Of a stretch of DNA of 64,000 nt, positions 17,297 to 26,261 are shown piece by piece. The stretch is from Alphaproteobacteria bacterium (GTDB lineage: Bacteria; Pseudomonadota; Alphaproteobacteria; Sphingomonadales; Kordiimonadaceae). The position numbers were made by a program, and so were the translations under genes. The stretch is from assembly GCA_006226495.1 (NCBI GenBank), contig SBGU01000056.1, positions 147,294-211,293 of the forward strand, given 5' to 3'. The notes under the pieces are model-generated. The model had not been told where the DNA came from, made no database searches, and saw only the letters and a program-made list of their open reading frames with translations. Numbering within the stretch: position 1 is the stretch's first letter; each line of letters opens with the position of its first letter.

Positions 17297-18367
17297 TTGC
17301 TGTCAAAAAAAAGTCACGCGGGCGCAATGCCTTTGTCACGTCGGCGGGCGAAAATGCCCGCCATGAAAACAGATTTTGCACAATCCGCGATTTCCTCCCT
17401 CCCCGGCTTTGACGGTGACGCTGTTGCGCACCTGTCCGGCCGGGGCCCGTTGTTCAAAGAGGCCGGCCCGGAGCCGTTTCGAGCGCCGGACATGGGCCGA
17501 CCCGACAACCCGGGTGCCCATGAATTTTCGGTCAAACATAAAAAAGCGCGTCATTATCGCGCTGTTTTTATATCCGACACACACCTGGGCACGCGCGCGG
17601 CACGGGTCGACCTGCTGCTGGATTTCCTGAAGTCCGTCAGTTGCGACCAGTTGTTCCTAGTGGGCGACATTATCGACGGCTGGGCGATCAAGCGGTCCTG
17701 GTACTGGGACACGGATCATAACGACGTCATCCGGCGTGTGCTGAAGATGGCCAAGCACGGCACCAGGGTCATCTATATCCCCGGCAACCATGACGAAGGA
17801 CTGCGCGGCTTCGAAGGCCACAATATGGCCGGGGTCGAACTGGTGCCGGACATGGTCTATACGGCCGCAAACGGCAAACGATACTGGATACTGCACGGCG
17901 ACCAGTTTGATGGGGTCGTGAAATATGCCAAGTGGCTCGCCCATGTCGGCGACCGCGCCTATATGCTCCTGATCAAGCTGAACACCATGGTGAACTGGGT
18001 GCGGCGCAAGCTGGGCTACAGCTACTGGTCCCTGTCGGCTTATCTGAAGCACAAGGTAAAGAACGCGGTTGAATATATCGGTCGCTTCGAGGAAGCCGTG
18101 GCCGCCGAAGCCGCCCGCCGCGGCATCGACGGTGTGATCTGCGGCCACATCCACCATGCGGAGCGCCGCTTCTTCGGCGGCATCGAATATATGAACGACG
18201 GTGACTGGGTCGAAAGCTGCACAGCCCTTGTGGAGCATGACGACGGCCGGTTCGAGATCATCTACTGGGCCGACGAGGTTGCCGCCCGCACCGCCAGCAA
18301 GGGCAAACCGGGCAAACGCGGGCGCAAGGCCGCGGGCGACACACCCGTGCCCGTGGCGGCGGAATAG
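17297..18367 (+). CDS. lpxH: UDP-2,3-diacylglucosamine diphosphatase-like metallophosphoesterase
   Basis: Up to 356 residues. The calcineurin-like metal motifs are complete: SDTHLG, GDIIDGW, GNHD, HGDQFD and CGHIHHAE. The family hydrolyses UDP-2,3-diacylglucosamine to lipid X in lipid A synthesis, or acts on related glycolipid intermediates. The conserved domain begins only near residue 85, so the true start may be internal, for example the ATG at 17363. The upstream frame has no clear ribosome-binding site. The glycosyltransferase starts 14 bp downstream, indicating an operon for envelope glycolipids. The symbol is by family only. Confidence 0.78.
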   Translation: MLSKKSHAGAMPLSRRRAKMPAMKTDFAQSAISSLPGFDGDAVAHLSGRGPLFKEAGPEPFRAPDMGRPDNPGAHEFSVKHKKARHYRAVFISDTHLGTRAARVDLLLDFLKSVSCDQLFLVGDIIDGWAIKRSWYWDTDHNDVIRRVLKMAKHGTRVIYIPGNHDEGLRGFEGHNMAGVELVPDMVYTAANGKRYWILHGDQFDGVVKYAKWLAHVGDRAYMLLIKLNTMVNWVRRKLGYSYWSLSAYLKHKVKNAVEYIGRFEEAVAAEAARRGIDGVICGHIHHAERRFFGGIEYMNDGDWVESCTALVEHDDGRFEIIYWADEVAARTASKGKPGKRGRKAAGDTPVPVAAE

Positions 18368-18381
18368 GACCGGGCGCCCGG

Positions 18382-19467
18382 ATGCTGCAGGAAAAACGGC
18401 TTCGCATCTGCATCATCACCGATGCCTGGCATCCCCAGGTAAACGGTGTGGTGCGCACGCTCGACACGCTCAGGCGTGAACTCAGGCAACAGGGCCATCG
18501 GGTCTATATGCTGACGCCGAAGCTGTTCAGCACCCTGCCCTGCCCGACCTATCCCGAAATCCGCCTCAGCATGAATGCGCGCCGCCGTACCGCCGCCATC
18601 CTGGACCGCTGGCAGGTGGATGCCATCCATATCGCAACCGAAGGGCCGCTGGGCTGGGCCGGCAGGCGCTGGTGCCTGAAACATGGCCGGCCGTTCACAA
18701 CCGCCTACCACACCGCCTTCCCGGAATATATCGAAGCGCGCTTTCCCCTGAAGGCCGACTGGCTGTACCCGCTGTTCCGCCGTTTCCATGCCCCCAGCAA
18801 GGGTGTGCTGGTGGCCACACAAACCGTGCGCGAACTGCTGGCCAGCAAGGGTTTCCGCAACATCGTGAACTGGACCCGCGGGGTCGATACCAAACAGTTC
18901 AGCCCCATGGAAGGGGCCAGCCACGATTTCCCGCGCCCGATCCAGCTTTATGTTGGCCGGGTCGCTGTTGAAAAGAACATCGAGGCCTTCCTGAAAAGCA
19001 AGGTGCCGGGGACCAAGGTTGTGGTCGGCGACGGCCCCGCGCTCAAAAGACTGCAGGCGCAATATCCGGACGCCAAATTCCTCGGCCCCAGGTTCGGGAC
19101 CGAACTGGCCCAAGCCTATGCCGCAGCCGATGTTTTTGTCTTTCCCAGCATGACCGATACCTTCGGCCTGGTGATGATCGAGGCCCTGGCCTGCGGCACG
19201 CCTGTTGCCGCCTACCCGGTGCAGGGACCGCTCGATGTGCTGGGCGCCGATGGCACCGGCCCGTTCGAGGATTGGTCCACACCCGTGGCGGCTCTCGATA
19301 CCGACCTTGAAGCCGCGATTGGCCAGGCGCTCACCCTTGACCGCACGGCCTGCGCCGAATTTGCCCGGCGCTATAGCTGGCAGGCGGTTGCCGAACAGTT
19401 CCTTGCGGCCCTGGCCGCGGAACCGCAGGCAGGCCACCAGCCGGTCAGTGGCCAGGCGCCGGCCTGA
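18382..19467 (+). CDS. GT4-type glycosyltransferase
   Basis: This encodes 361 residues with the two-domain GT-B fold. The N-terminal acceptor domain starts CIITDAWHPQVNGVVRTLDTLRRELRQQGH. The nucleotide-sugar domain carries GRVAVEKNIEAFL, VVGDGPALKRL and DTFGLVMIEALACGTPVAAY with the retaining EX7E pattern. Relatives include SqdX-like and mannosyl transferases that glycosylate lipid acceptors. Close coupling to the LpxH-like gene suggests a glycolipid role, which is inferred. The last 23 bp overlap the end of the convergent membrane-protein gene. Confidence 0.87.
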   Translation: MLQEKRLRICIITDAWHPQVNGVVRTLDTLRRELRQQGHRVYMLTPKLFSTLPCPTYPEIRLSMNARRRTAAILDRWQVDAIHIATEGPLGWAGRRWCLKHGRPFTTAYHTAFPEYIEARFPLKADWLYPLFRRFHAPSKGVLVATQTVRELLASKGFRNIVNWTRGVDTKQFSPMEGASHDFPRPIQLYVGRVAVEKNIEAFLKSKVPGTKVVVGDGPALKRLQAQYPDAKFLGPRFGTELAQAYAAADVFVFPSMTDTFGLVMIEALACGTPVAAYPVQGPLDVLGADGTGPFEDWSTPVAALDTDLEAAIGQALTLDRTACAEFARRYSWQAVAEQFLAALAAEPQAGHQPVSGQAPA

Positions 19468-20299
19468 CCTCCATCACACGCGGGCCGGGCGCCGATGTGC
19501 GAATGACGGCAAAATCCTTGATATTCGGGCAACTGTGGAAGAAGGCAATCGCGCTCACGCAGCCCCACAGCGCCACCATCAGGTAGGAAAAAGCGACCTC
19601 GACAAGGTGCGCCAGGATATAGGCCAATGCCGACACGGTCCCGCCGCCTGCCTGCCCTGCTGCCGCCAGAGCCATGGCAAGGCCGTCGACCAACAGCATG
19701 CCACCCGCACTCAGGCCCAGCATCAGGGCCAGGAGGCGCACAAACGGCAGGGTCGCACCGCGGGTCATTTGCCAGGAATCGAAAAGCCCGGCGTGGGGAT
19801 GGCCAACAGCCGACGCCGGCATGATCAGCCACACGCGCGCGATCAGCGGGCTCGCCACCAGGACCGCCAGCACCGCATAATAGAACAGCGACAAGCCATC
19901 CGCGCCGGACATGGCGAGACCGGCCAGCGTCTCGACCAGTTTGCCCGCCAGATAGGCGATAATGGCGACAAGGCACAGGCGCCATTGGAACGACAGCAGC
20001 CGCCTGAGCGCGTGGCCGACGTCGATCACCCTGCCGTCCACACCCACAAAGCTGTCCTCCGACGGTGCCATGCCCTTGGGCCCGCGCAGGAACCGGCGCA
20101 CCCAGAAAAACGCCACATAGGAACTGATATAAAGCAGGATCAGGGTTGCCGCCAGCGGACGCGCACCTTCAGCGTCGGCCAGCAGAACAACCAGAAGCAT
20201 TACAGCCGATGGCCAGATGCATGCCCTAAGGACCAGATTTTTTCGATGCCACAGAAAATTTGTGGCTGTCGCGACTATGCGTCCCGCGCTCATGTGCAC
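19445..20299 (-). CDS. Multi-pass membrane protein, unknown function, CtrA-box promoter
   Basis: This encodes 284 residues with about six hydrophobic segments (ACIWPSAVMLLVVLLADA, LAATLILLYISSYVAFFWV, LCLVAIIAYLAGKLVETLAG, FYYAVLAVLVASPLIARVWL, LLALMLGLSAGGMLLVDGLAMAL, ILAHLVEVAFSYLMVALWG). I do not recognise a family. The start is GTG at 20299 (six bases after GGGGG) or ATG at 20293. A perfect TTAA-N7-TTAA CtrA box lies 50-64 bp upstream, suggesting cell-cycle control. The C terminus overlaps the end of the glycosyltransferase gene on the other strand. Confidence 0.8.
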   Translation of the reverse strand: MHMSAGRIVATATNFLWHRKNLVLRACIWPSAVMLLVVLLADAEGARPLAATLILLYISSYVAFFWVRRFLRGPKGMAPSEDSFVGVDGRVIDVGHALRRLLSFQWRLCLVAIIAYLAGKLVETLAGLAMSGADGLSLFYYAVLAVLVASPLIARVWLIMPASAVGHPHAGLFDSWQMTRGATLPFVRLLALMLGLSAGGMLLVDGLAMALAAAGQAGGGTVSALAYILAHLVEVAFSYLMVALWGCVSAIAFFHSCPNIKDFAVIRTSAPGPRVMEVRPAPGH

Positions 20300-20348
20300 G
20301 TTCGCCCCCTCTCGCAGAAATTATTAAAGACCCCGATACTCGATATGG

Positions 20349-20363
20349 TTAACAAATCGTTAA
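20349..20363. promoter_or_regulatory. CtrA box TTAA-N7-TTAA
   Basis: TTAACAAATCGTTAA is a perfect match to the alphaproteobacterial CtrA consensus. It is intergenic, 50 bp upstream of the leftward membrane-protein gene and about 260 bp upstream of typA. Confidence 0.6.
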
Positions 20364-20576
20364 GATTTTACCCGATTCCTTGGTGTTGAGCAACTTCAAG
20401 GTGCCGTCCCATGCGGTACCCGGCCTTGTGGACGCCGCCGACCGCTTCTGCCCCAACCCGGAATTGCGGTTTTTGACCTGCGTCTGACGCATATCTGTCA
20501 TATGCGGCGGTCGGCCCGGTTTTCCTTGCCCCGAGGCCCCCCAGCGCGTATAAGGCGCGCAAATCTTTGGTTTCCA

Positions 20577-20609
20577 GGCCCCGGACAATAAAATCCGAGG
20601 GCCTTTTTT
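20577..20609 (+). terminator. Terminator-like hairpin in the typA leader
   Basis: GGCCCCGGA pairs with TCCGAGGGCC (one bulged A) and is followed by six T residues, only 13 bp before the typA ATG. A second hairpin (GCGCG/CGCGC at about 20543-20560) lies upstream. It is either the end of a short upstream transcript or an attenuator. The rest of 20300-20576 holds the CtrA box and nothing else I recognise. Confidence 0.5.
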
Positions 20610-20622
20610 GAGTTAAGGGCCC

Positions 20623-22461
20623 ATGAGCAAGAATATCCGCAATATCGCCATCATCGCACACGTCGACCATGGCAAGACCACCCTGGTGGACAACCTGTTC
20701 CGCCAGTCCGGCACCCTGCGCGACAACCAGCGCGTGGCTGAACGCGCCATGGACTCGGGCGACCTGGAACGCGAGCGCGGCATTACCATTCTGGCGAAAT
20801 GCACCAGCGTGATGTGGAAAGATACCCGCATCAATATCGTCGACACCCCCGGCCACGCCGACTTCGGCGGTGAAGTGGAACGTATCCTGTCGATGGTGGA
20901 TGGTGTGGTGCTTCTGGTGGATGCGGCTGAAGGCCCGATGCCGCAAACCAAGTTCGTGACCATGAAAGCCCTGGCCCTTGGCCTCAGGCCGATCGTTGTG
21001 GTGAACAAGGTCGACAAGCCGGACGCCGACCCCGACCAGGCCACCGATTCCTGCTTCGACCTGTTCGTGGCGCTGGAAGCCAACGAAGACCAGCTCGATT
21101 TCCCGATCCTGTATGCGTCGGGCCGTGACGGCTGGTGCGTCAGGAACCTGGACGACCCGCGCGAAAACCTGCATCCGCTATTTGAAACCGTGCTTGAGCA
21201 TGTGCCCGCGCCCGAACCCGTGCGCACGGGTGCTGCGGAGAAGCCCTTCTCGATGCTGGTATCCATGCTGGACCGCGACAACTTCCTCGGTCGTGTGCTG
21301 ACCGGCCGTGTGCAAACCGGCACCGTGAAAGTGGGCGACCCGATCCACGCGCTGCGCCGCGGCGGCAAGGTTGTCGAAACCGGCCGTATCACCAAGCTGC
21401 TGTCATTCCGTGGCCTTGAGCGTGTGCCGGTCGAGAACGCCGAAGCCGGTGATATCATCGCCATCGCCGGCCTGCAGGATGCCACGGTTGCCGACACCAT
21501 CGCCGTGCCGGAAGTGACCGTGCCGCTGACCGCGATCCCGGTTGACCCGCCGACCCTGGCCATGACCTTCTCGGTGAACGACAGCCCGCTGGCGGGCCGC
21601 GAAGGCAAGCATGTCACCAGCCGCGTGATCCGCGACCGCCTGGAGCGCGAAGCCGAAGGCAACGTGGCCATCCGTATCACCGAAACCGAAAACAAGGACG
21701 CTTTCGAGGTTGCCGGCCGCGGCGAACTTCAGCTTGGTGTCCTGATCGAGACCATGCGCCGCGAAGGTTTCGAGCTGGCGATCAGCCGCCCGCGCGTGCT
21801 GTTCAAGCTGGACGAAAACTGCAAGAAGCTCGAGCCGTATGAAACCGTGCAGATCGACGTGGACGCCGAACACCAGGGTGTGGTGGTCGAAAAAATGTCG
21901 CTGCGCAAGGCCGAACTCAGGGGCATGGCGCCTTCGGGCGGCGGCAAGGTACGCCTGACCTTCGACGCGCCGGCCCGTGGCCTGATCGGCTATCATGGTG
22001 AATTCCTGACCGATACCCGCGGTACCGGCATCATGAGCCGCCTGTACGACCGTTACGACGCTTACAAGGGCCCGATCGCCGGCCGCCAGCGCGGTGTGCT
22101 GATCGCCACCGACGCCGGCAAGGCCGTGCCTTATGCGCTGTGGAACCTTGAAGAGCGCGGCACCATCATGATCGAGCCGGGTGACGAATGTTACGAAGGC
22201 ATGATCATCGGCGAACACAGCCGCGACAACGACCTGGATGTGAACGTGCAGCGCGCCAAGCAACTGACCAACATCCGTGCCGCCGGCAAGGACGAAGCCG
22301 TGCGCCTGACCACGCCGAAGAAACTGCCGCTTGAAGAAGCACTGGCCTATATCAACGACGACGAACTGGTCGAGGTAACGCCGGAAAGCATCCGCCTGAG
22401 GAAACGCTTCCTGAAGCCGCACGAGCGCAAGCGTGCGGTCAAGGACGCCGCCGCCGAATAA
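20623..22461 (+). CDS. typA: Ribosome-associated translational GTPase TypA/BipA
   Basis: This encodes 612 residues, full length. The GTPase domain opens with [24 protein letters not shown], then [23 protein letters not shown] and [11 protein letters not shown]-like domains II, III and V and the BipA-specific C-terminal domain follow ([72 protein letters not shown]). It acts on the ribosome in stress, cold and assembly contexts. It stands alone between a leader hairpin and a strong terminator. Confidence 0.98.
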   Translation: MSKNIRNIAIIAHVDHGKTTLVDNLFRQSGTLRDNQRVAERAMDSGDLERERGITILAKCTSVMWKDTRINIVDTPGHADFGGEVERILSMVDGVVLLVDAAEGPMPQTKFVTMKALALGLRPIVVVNKVDKPDADPDQATDSCFDLFVALEANEDQLDFPILYASGRDGWCVRNLDDPRENLHPLFETVLEHVPAPEPVRTGAAEKPFSMLVSMLDRDNFLGRVLTGRVQTGTVKVGDPIHALRRGGKVVETGRITKLLSFRGLERVPVENAEAGDIIAIAGLQDATVADTIAVPEVTVPLTAIPVDPPTLAMTFSVNDSPLAGREGKHVTSRVIRDRLEREAEGNVAIRITETENKDAFEVAGRGELQLGVLIETMRREGFELAISRPRVLFKLDENCKKLEPYETVQIDVDAEHQGVVVEKMSLRKAELRGMAPSGGGKVRLTFDAPARGLIGYHGEFLTDTRGTGIMSRLYDRYDAYKGPIAGRQRGVLIATDAGKAVPYALWNLEERGTIMIEPGDECYEGMIIGEHSRDNDLDVNVQRAKQLTNIRAAGKDEAVRLTTPKKLPLEEALAYINDDELVEVTPESIRLRKRFLKPHERKRAVKDAAAE

Positions 22462-22475
22462 GGCACCGAAACAGC

Positions 22476-22508
22476 AAAACCCGGTATCCAGCCAGATGCC
22501 GGGTTTTC
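22476..22508 (+). terminator. typA terminator
   Basis: AAAACCCGG paired with CCGGGTTTT around a 14-base loop, 15 bp after the typA stop. Confidence 0.85.
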
Positions 22509-22561
22509 TATTTCGGTAATGGCCCGGCGCCTGTATATAGACGGCAATCGCCTTAAATTTT

Positions 22562-22581
22562 AACATCCTGATAAGGATGTT
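22562..22581. promoter_or_regulatory. Inverted repeat AACATCC-N6-GGATGTT
   Basis: Perfect 7-bp arms, 60 bp upstream of the gamma-glutamylcyclotransferase-like gene. It may be an operator or a short hairpin in its leader. Confidence 0.35.
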
Positions 22582-22640
22582 TGCACTAAGCTCGCCAAAG
22601 AGGGCAATCAAGACCCCTCGCAGGGAAAGGAAGCGTTTAG

Positions 22641-23078
22641 ATGGCCGCACGCAAGGTCCAGGTGTTTTTCTACGGGTCGTACATGAGCCTGAACGTGCTT
22701 GAAGCTGCGGGCCTGAAACGCCGTCCCTTTGCGCCGGCCTCGATCCAGGGCTTCGAACTGTCGATCCAGCCGTTCGCCAACCTTGTGGAATCCGGCGACG
22801 GCGTGGTGTACGGCATCCTCGCCAACCTGACCCATGCCGAGCTGGACCTGCTTTATGGCCCTGACGCAGAGCGCCTGGCCGGCCACAGCTACCTGCCCGA
22901 AGCCGTGCTGGTGCACACCCGCGGCGGCAAGATCGTGCCGGCCACGGTTTACATCTGCCACGACATGGAACGCGCGCTTTCGACCCAGGACTATGTGGAC
23001 GGCATGCTGAAAACCGCGCGCGACTATGGCTTCCCGCGCTGGTACCAGGAAAATATCAGCGCCTTCCGCCCGGCCTGA
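22641..23078 (+). CDS. Gamma-glutamylcyclotransferase-like (AIG2) protein
   Basis: This encodes 145 residues. The N-terminal VFFYGSYMSLNVL is a form of the YGSL-type substrate loop of the gamma-glutamylcyclotransferase fold. Later come GVVYGILANLTHAELDLLYGPD and the tyrosine-rich segment YLPEAVLVHTRGG. Family members cyclise gamma-glutamyl groups to 5-oxoproline, but many have other or unknown substrates. A purine-rich GGGAAAGGAAG lies upstream. It is monocistronic and ends 5 bp from the stop of the convergent permease gene. Confidence 0.82.
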   Translation: MAARKVQVFFYGSYMSLNVLEAAGLKRRPFAPASIQGFELSIQPFANLVESGDGVVYGILANLTHAELDLLYGPDAERLAGHSYLPEAVLVHTRGGKIVPATVYICHDMERALSTQDYVDGMLKTARDYGFPRWYQENISAFRPA

Positions 23079-23083
23079 CGACC

Positions 23084-25510
23084 CTATTCATGATGCAATA
23101 CTGAAGCGGGTCTGATCGCCAGAATGCGGCGCACATGGCCAAGCAGAATAATGGCCGCCACCAGTAGCACAACAAGTAGCGCAATCCCATAGAAGGCCAG
23201 CGGCAGGTCCGCGCGGTCGCGCCCCGTTGTCGCCAACCATTCCTGCATAAGCCACCACGCGGGGACAAGTGCGGCCAGGCCACCAACACCAACCGGTGTC
23301 AGCATGCGCACAAGGAACAGGCGTGCGAGATGCCCCCGCCCCGCGCCCAGCACACGCCTGAGCGCCAGTTCGCGGCGCCGCGTGGCCGCCCAGTGGCTGG
23401 CCATGCCATACAGGCCCGCAAGACACAGCAGGGCGCAAAGCCCGGCCATGGTGGCAACCGCGCGACCAACGTTGATATGTTTGCGCTGGGCTTCCTCGAA
23501 CCGGTCAGCGAGGGTCTCAAGTTTCGCTTCATCGTTCGGGAATGCTGTGTGCCATGCGGCAAGTATGTCGGCCTGAACCCGGTCCTGGGCACCGTCCGTC
23601 AGGACCATCATGTCGATAACATTGACCGCGGACATCGGGTCGAATGAAACAATCATCGGCGCCGCCATCCGGAAGCGCGAATCCTCGACCTGGCCGAGGA
23701 CCGCCGCAATGCGGTATTCTCGCTGTTCGACCGTGCCATCCGTGTTCGTCTGTTCCTGCAGCAGAACGGCGCCGATGGCTTCTTCCGGGCTTTCGAACCC
23801 GAAAGCCCGCATAGCTTTTGGGGTCAGGCCAATCATATGCTCGCGCCCGCGCCAATCTTCCTGCATCTGGGCTAACGGTTTGATTTCCAGAACATCCAGA
23901 TAATCGGGCCCGACAATGCGGACTGCGACCTGAACCTTGTCGGGGCTGTTGTCCCGCCTGAGATTCATGATCCAGACCCCGCGTATGCTGAAAGGTGTGT
24001 GACCCGCCGCTGTGGCCGCACTGACCCCGGGGATGGCCCGGACCGTCTCCAGAAAGCTGCCAAGGAAAAGTGCCTTGCCTTCGGCCGATGGCGCCTCAAT
24101 AAACATCACGCCCGCTGTTCTGAAGCCACGATCCTTGGTCAACAGATAATGAACCTGCCAGGCGATCTGGCCCGCCGCGACCAGCGCGCCGACCACGGCA
24201 AATGCCTGCAACCCCAGGAACAGACTGCGCCCTATGCCGCGCCGACCAGTCACAGAACCGGACATCGACCGCAGCACATTTTGCGGACGTATTTTCGCGG
24301 CGCGGACAGCCAGCATCACAGCCCCAAGGGCACCGACCAGCAAGGCCAAGGCCGCGAATATCATCAGAAGGATTTCACGGCCTTCGACCCAAATCGGGAT
24401 CGGGTTCTTGACCAGTTCGGCGACCGTCGGTTCAAGGTCGGTTGCAAGCAACAGACCGAAAGCAAAGGCAGCCAGGCTGAGTAAAATGCCGTCTGTCATC
24501 GCGGCGCAAATCAGATGACGGCGCGAAGCCCCCACAACCCGCCGAATGGCCATTTCCTTCAAACGACCGCCGTTGATGGCCGACAACAGATTGGCTGCGT
24601 TGAACCAGGCCACCAGCAGCAAGACACCGGCGATGGTAGCCAGAATATTCAACATGCCGCCATCCGTCGGCGGTTTCATGGCGGAGAAGGTACGGGTGTG
24701 ATATTGCAGCCCCTTCACCGGTTCAATACCCGACGAGAAGGACAGGTCCCTGTCCGTCGGTATGGCTGCGCTCATGTCCCGTTCGAACCGCGCGACAAAG
24801 TCGGAGCCGTAGCTGCCGGGCGCCAGGACCAGATATGTATGGGCCATGCCCCAATAGTCATACCCCCGCCCCAACAGTTCACGCATCAAACCGTCGTTCC
24901 ATGGTACGATGGCTTCGAATGCCAGATGCGAATTTGGCGGGATATCCTCAACCACGGCGCCGACCCTGTAGGGCAGGCTTTTCTCGCCAACCTGCAAAGT
25001 CAGGGTGCGGCCAAGCGCAGGGCTCGCAAAAAGCCTTTCCGCCTGCCGGCGCGTCAGGATCAGGCTGTTGTTGTCAGCCAGGGCACTCGCGAGGCTGCCT
25101 TCGATTTCGTCCAGCGGAAACAGGTCTGCAAAAGACGCATCAGCAAAGGCAATATCCAGCGGCATGCTGGCGCCACCTATGGTCACCGTCGCGGCTTCCT
25201 TGACCAATCGCAGGCTTGCGGTCACTTCCGGGAACAGGCTGCGCGCCCGTTCCGCAACCATGACATGGCTTCGGCTGGTGCGCCCGAACACCCCTTGGCG
25301 GCCAAGCGCGCGTGGCTGTTCATTCACCCGATACAGATTTTCCACGCCTGGCAGCCAGGCATCCGACCGGACGCCATCATGCACATACAGGGTGGCCAGA
25401 AGCGCAACCGCATAGGCGGCAGACATGCCGAAGAAGGCGCATGCAACGCCAAAAAAATGTCGCCGCCACAGCCGGAGCGACGCGTAGAGATAGCTGAGAT
25501 ATTGCCCCAT
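23084..25510 (-). CDS. FtsX-type ABC permease, paralogue A
   Basis: This encodes 808 residues in a MacB/FtsX-like two-lobe layout. Each lobe has a large extracytoplasmic domain (MacB_PCD) and FtsX helices. It begins MGQYLSYLYASLRLWRRHFFGV with a first membrane helix near residue 25, and ends HVRRILAIRPASVLHHE. It is a clear paralogue of the gene at 26262-28700 (same N- and C-terminal signatures). No ABC ATPase lies beside it. Such permeases export lipids or peptides or act as mechanotransmission units; the substrate is unknown. A GGGGGGAGGA ribosome-binding site precedes the ATG. Confidence 0.88.
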   Translation of the reverse strand: MGQYLSYLYASLRLWRRHFFGVACAFFGMSAAYAVALLATLYVHDGVRSDAWLPGVENLYRVNEQPRALGRQGVFGRTSRSHVMVAERARSLFPEVTASLRLVKEAATVTIGGASMPLDIAFADASFADLFPLDEIEGSLASALADNNSLILTRRQAERLFASPALGRTLTLQVGEKSLPYRVGAVVEDIPPNSHLAFEAIVPWNDGLMRELLGRGYDYWGMAHTYLVLAPGSYGSDFVARFERDMSAAIPTDRDLSFSSGIEPVKGLQYHTRTFSAMKPPTDGGMLNILATIAGVLLLVAWFNAANLLSAINGGRLKEMAIRRVVGASRRHLICAAMTDGILLSLAAFAFGLLLATDLEPTVAELVKNPIPIWVEGREILLMIFAALALLVGALGAVMLAVRAAKIRPQNVLRSMSGSVTGRRGIGRSLFLGLQAFAVVGALVAAGQIAWQVHYLLTKDRGFRTAGVMFIEAPSAEGKALFLGSFLETVRAIPGVSAATAAGHTPFSIRGVWIMNLRRDNSPDKVQVAVRIVGPDYLDVLEIKPLAQMQEDWRGREHMIGLTPKAMRAFGFESPEEAIGAVLLQEQTNTDGTVEQREYRIAAVLGQVEDSRFRMAAPMIVSFDPMSAVNVIDMMVLTDGAQDRVQADILAAWHTAFPNDEAKLETLADRFEEAQRKHINVGRAVATMAGLCALLCLAGLYGMASHWAATRRRELALRRVLGAGRGHLARLFLVRMLTPVGVGGLAALVPAWWLMQEWLATTGRDRADLPLAFYGIALLVVLLVAAIILLGHVRRILAIRPASVLHHE

Positions 25511-25603
25511 ATTCCTCCCCCCTCCCGAGAACAGGAAAGGTTATGGTATATCAATACACATCTCAGGCAAGACTAAAATACACCCAGTGGTTACATTGCA
25601 CAC

Positions 25604-25617
25604 TTGACCACTGTCAA
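25604..25617. promoter_or_regulatory. Palindrome TTGAC-N4-GTCAA
   Basis: Perfect inverted repeat between the divergent permease A and oxidoreductase genes, in an AT-rich 167-bp promoter region. It is a possible operator for one or both genes. Confidence 0.35.
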
Positions 25618-25677
25618 AGACCGATGGGCCATGCTGCGCCATTCTGCAGGCTGGGACAGTTTCAGGGTGGTTCATTG

Positions 25678-26259
25678 ATGAAAAAGATCGTTATCCTGCA
25701 AGGGCATCCGGACGATGGTGCAAAGCATCTTTGCCATGCGCTGGCTGACGCCTACCGGGCCGGGGCAGAGGCAGCCGGGCATCAGGTGAGTGTGATCGAC
25801 GTGGCGGCGCTCGACTTTCCGCTCCTGCGCAGCAAGGAGGAATGGGAAAATATGCCGGCCCCCGACGTCCTTCTGCCAGCCCAGGCCGCCCTTCTGGAGG
25901 CCGACCATATCGCGATATTCTTTCCGCTGTGGCTGGGGTCCCTGCCGGCGCGGCTGAAGGGTTTTTTCGAACAGGTGTTCCGCCCGGCCATGGCCGGCGG
26001 CAAAACCGACCTGCAAAGCTGGGGCAAGCTGATGCGGGGCTGTTCCGTGCGCATTTTTGTAACCATGGGCATGCCGGCCATTGCCTTCCGGCTTTTTTTC
26101 CTGTCGCACGGCATCCGGTTCTTTGAACGCAATGTGCTGCGCTTTACGGGCTGCGGGCCCATCCGTCGCAGCCTGGTCGGCAATGTCGAGGGCCTGGGCG
26201 AGCGTGGTTGCCGTGCCTGGCTCGATAAGGCACGCAGCCTTGGTGAAAAGGGTCTCTAG
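25678..26259 (+). CDS. NAD(P)H-dependent oxidoreductase, flavodoxin fold
   Basis: This encodes 193 residues from the ATG at 25678, chosen for AGGGTGG upstream and because KKIVILQGHPDDG is the true N terminus of the fold. The frame is open further upstream but is not conserved-looking. The family (NQO1/KefF/YwrO type) uses FMN or FAD to reduce quinones or other electrophiles. HIAIFFPLWLGSLPARLKGFFEQVFRPAMA is the family active-site region. It lies between two leftward paralogous permeases, in opposite orientation. Confidence 0.88.
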   Translation: MKKIVILQGHPDDGAKHLCHALADAYRAGAEAAGHQVSVIDVAALDFPLLRSKEEWENMPAPDVLLPAQAALLEADHIAIFFPLWLGSLPARLKGFFEQVFRPAMAGGKTDLQSWGKLMRGCSVRIFVTMGMPAIAFRLFFLSHGIRFFERNVLRFTGCGPIRRSLVGNVEGLGERGCRAWLDKARSLGEKGL

Positions 26260-26261
26260 CC

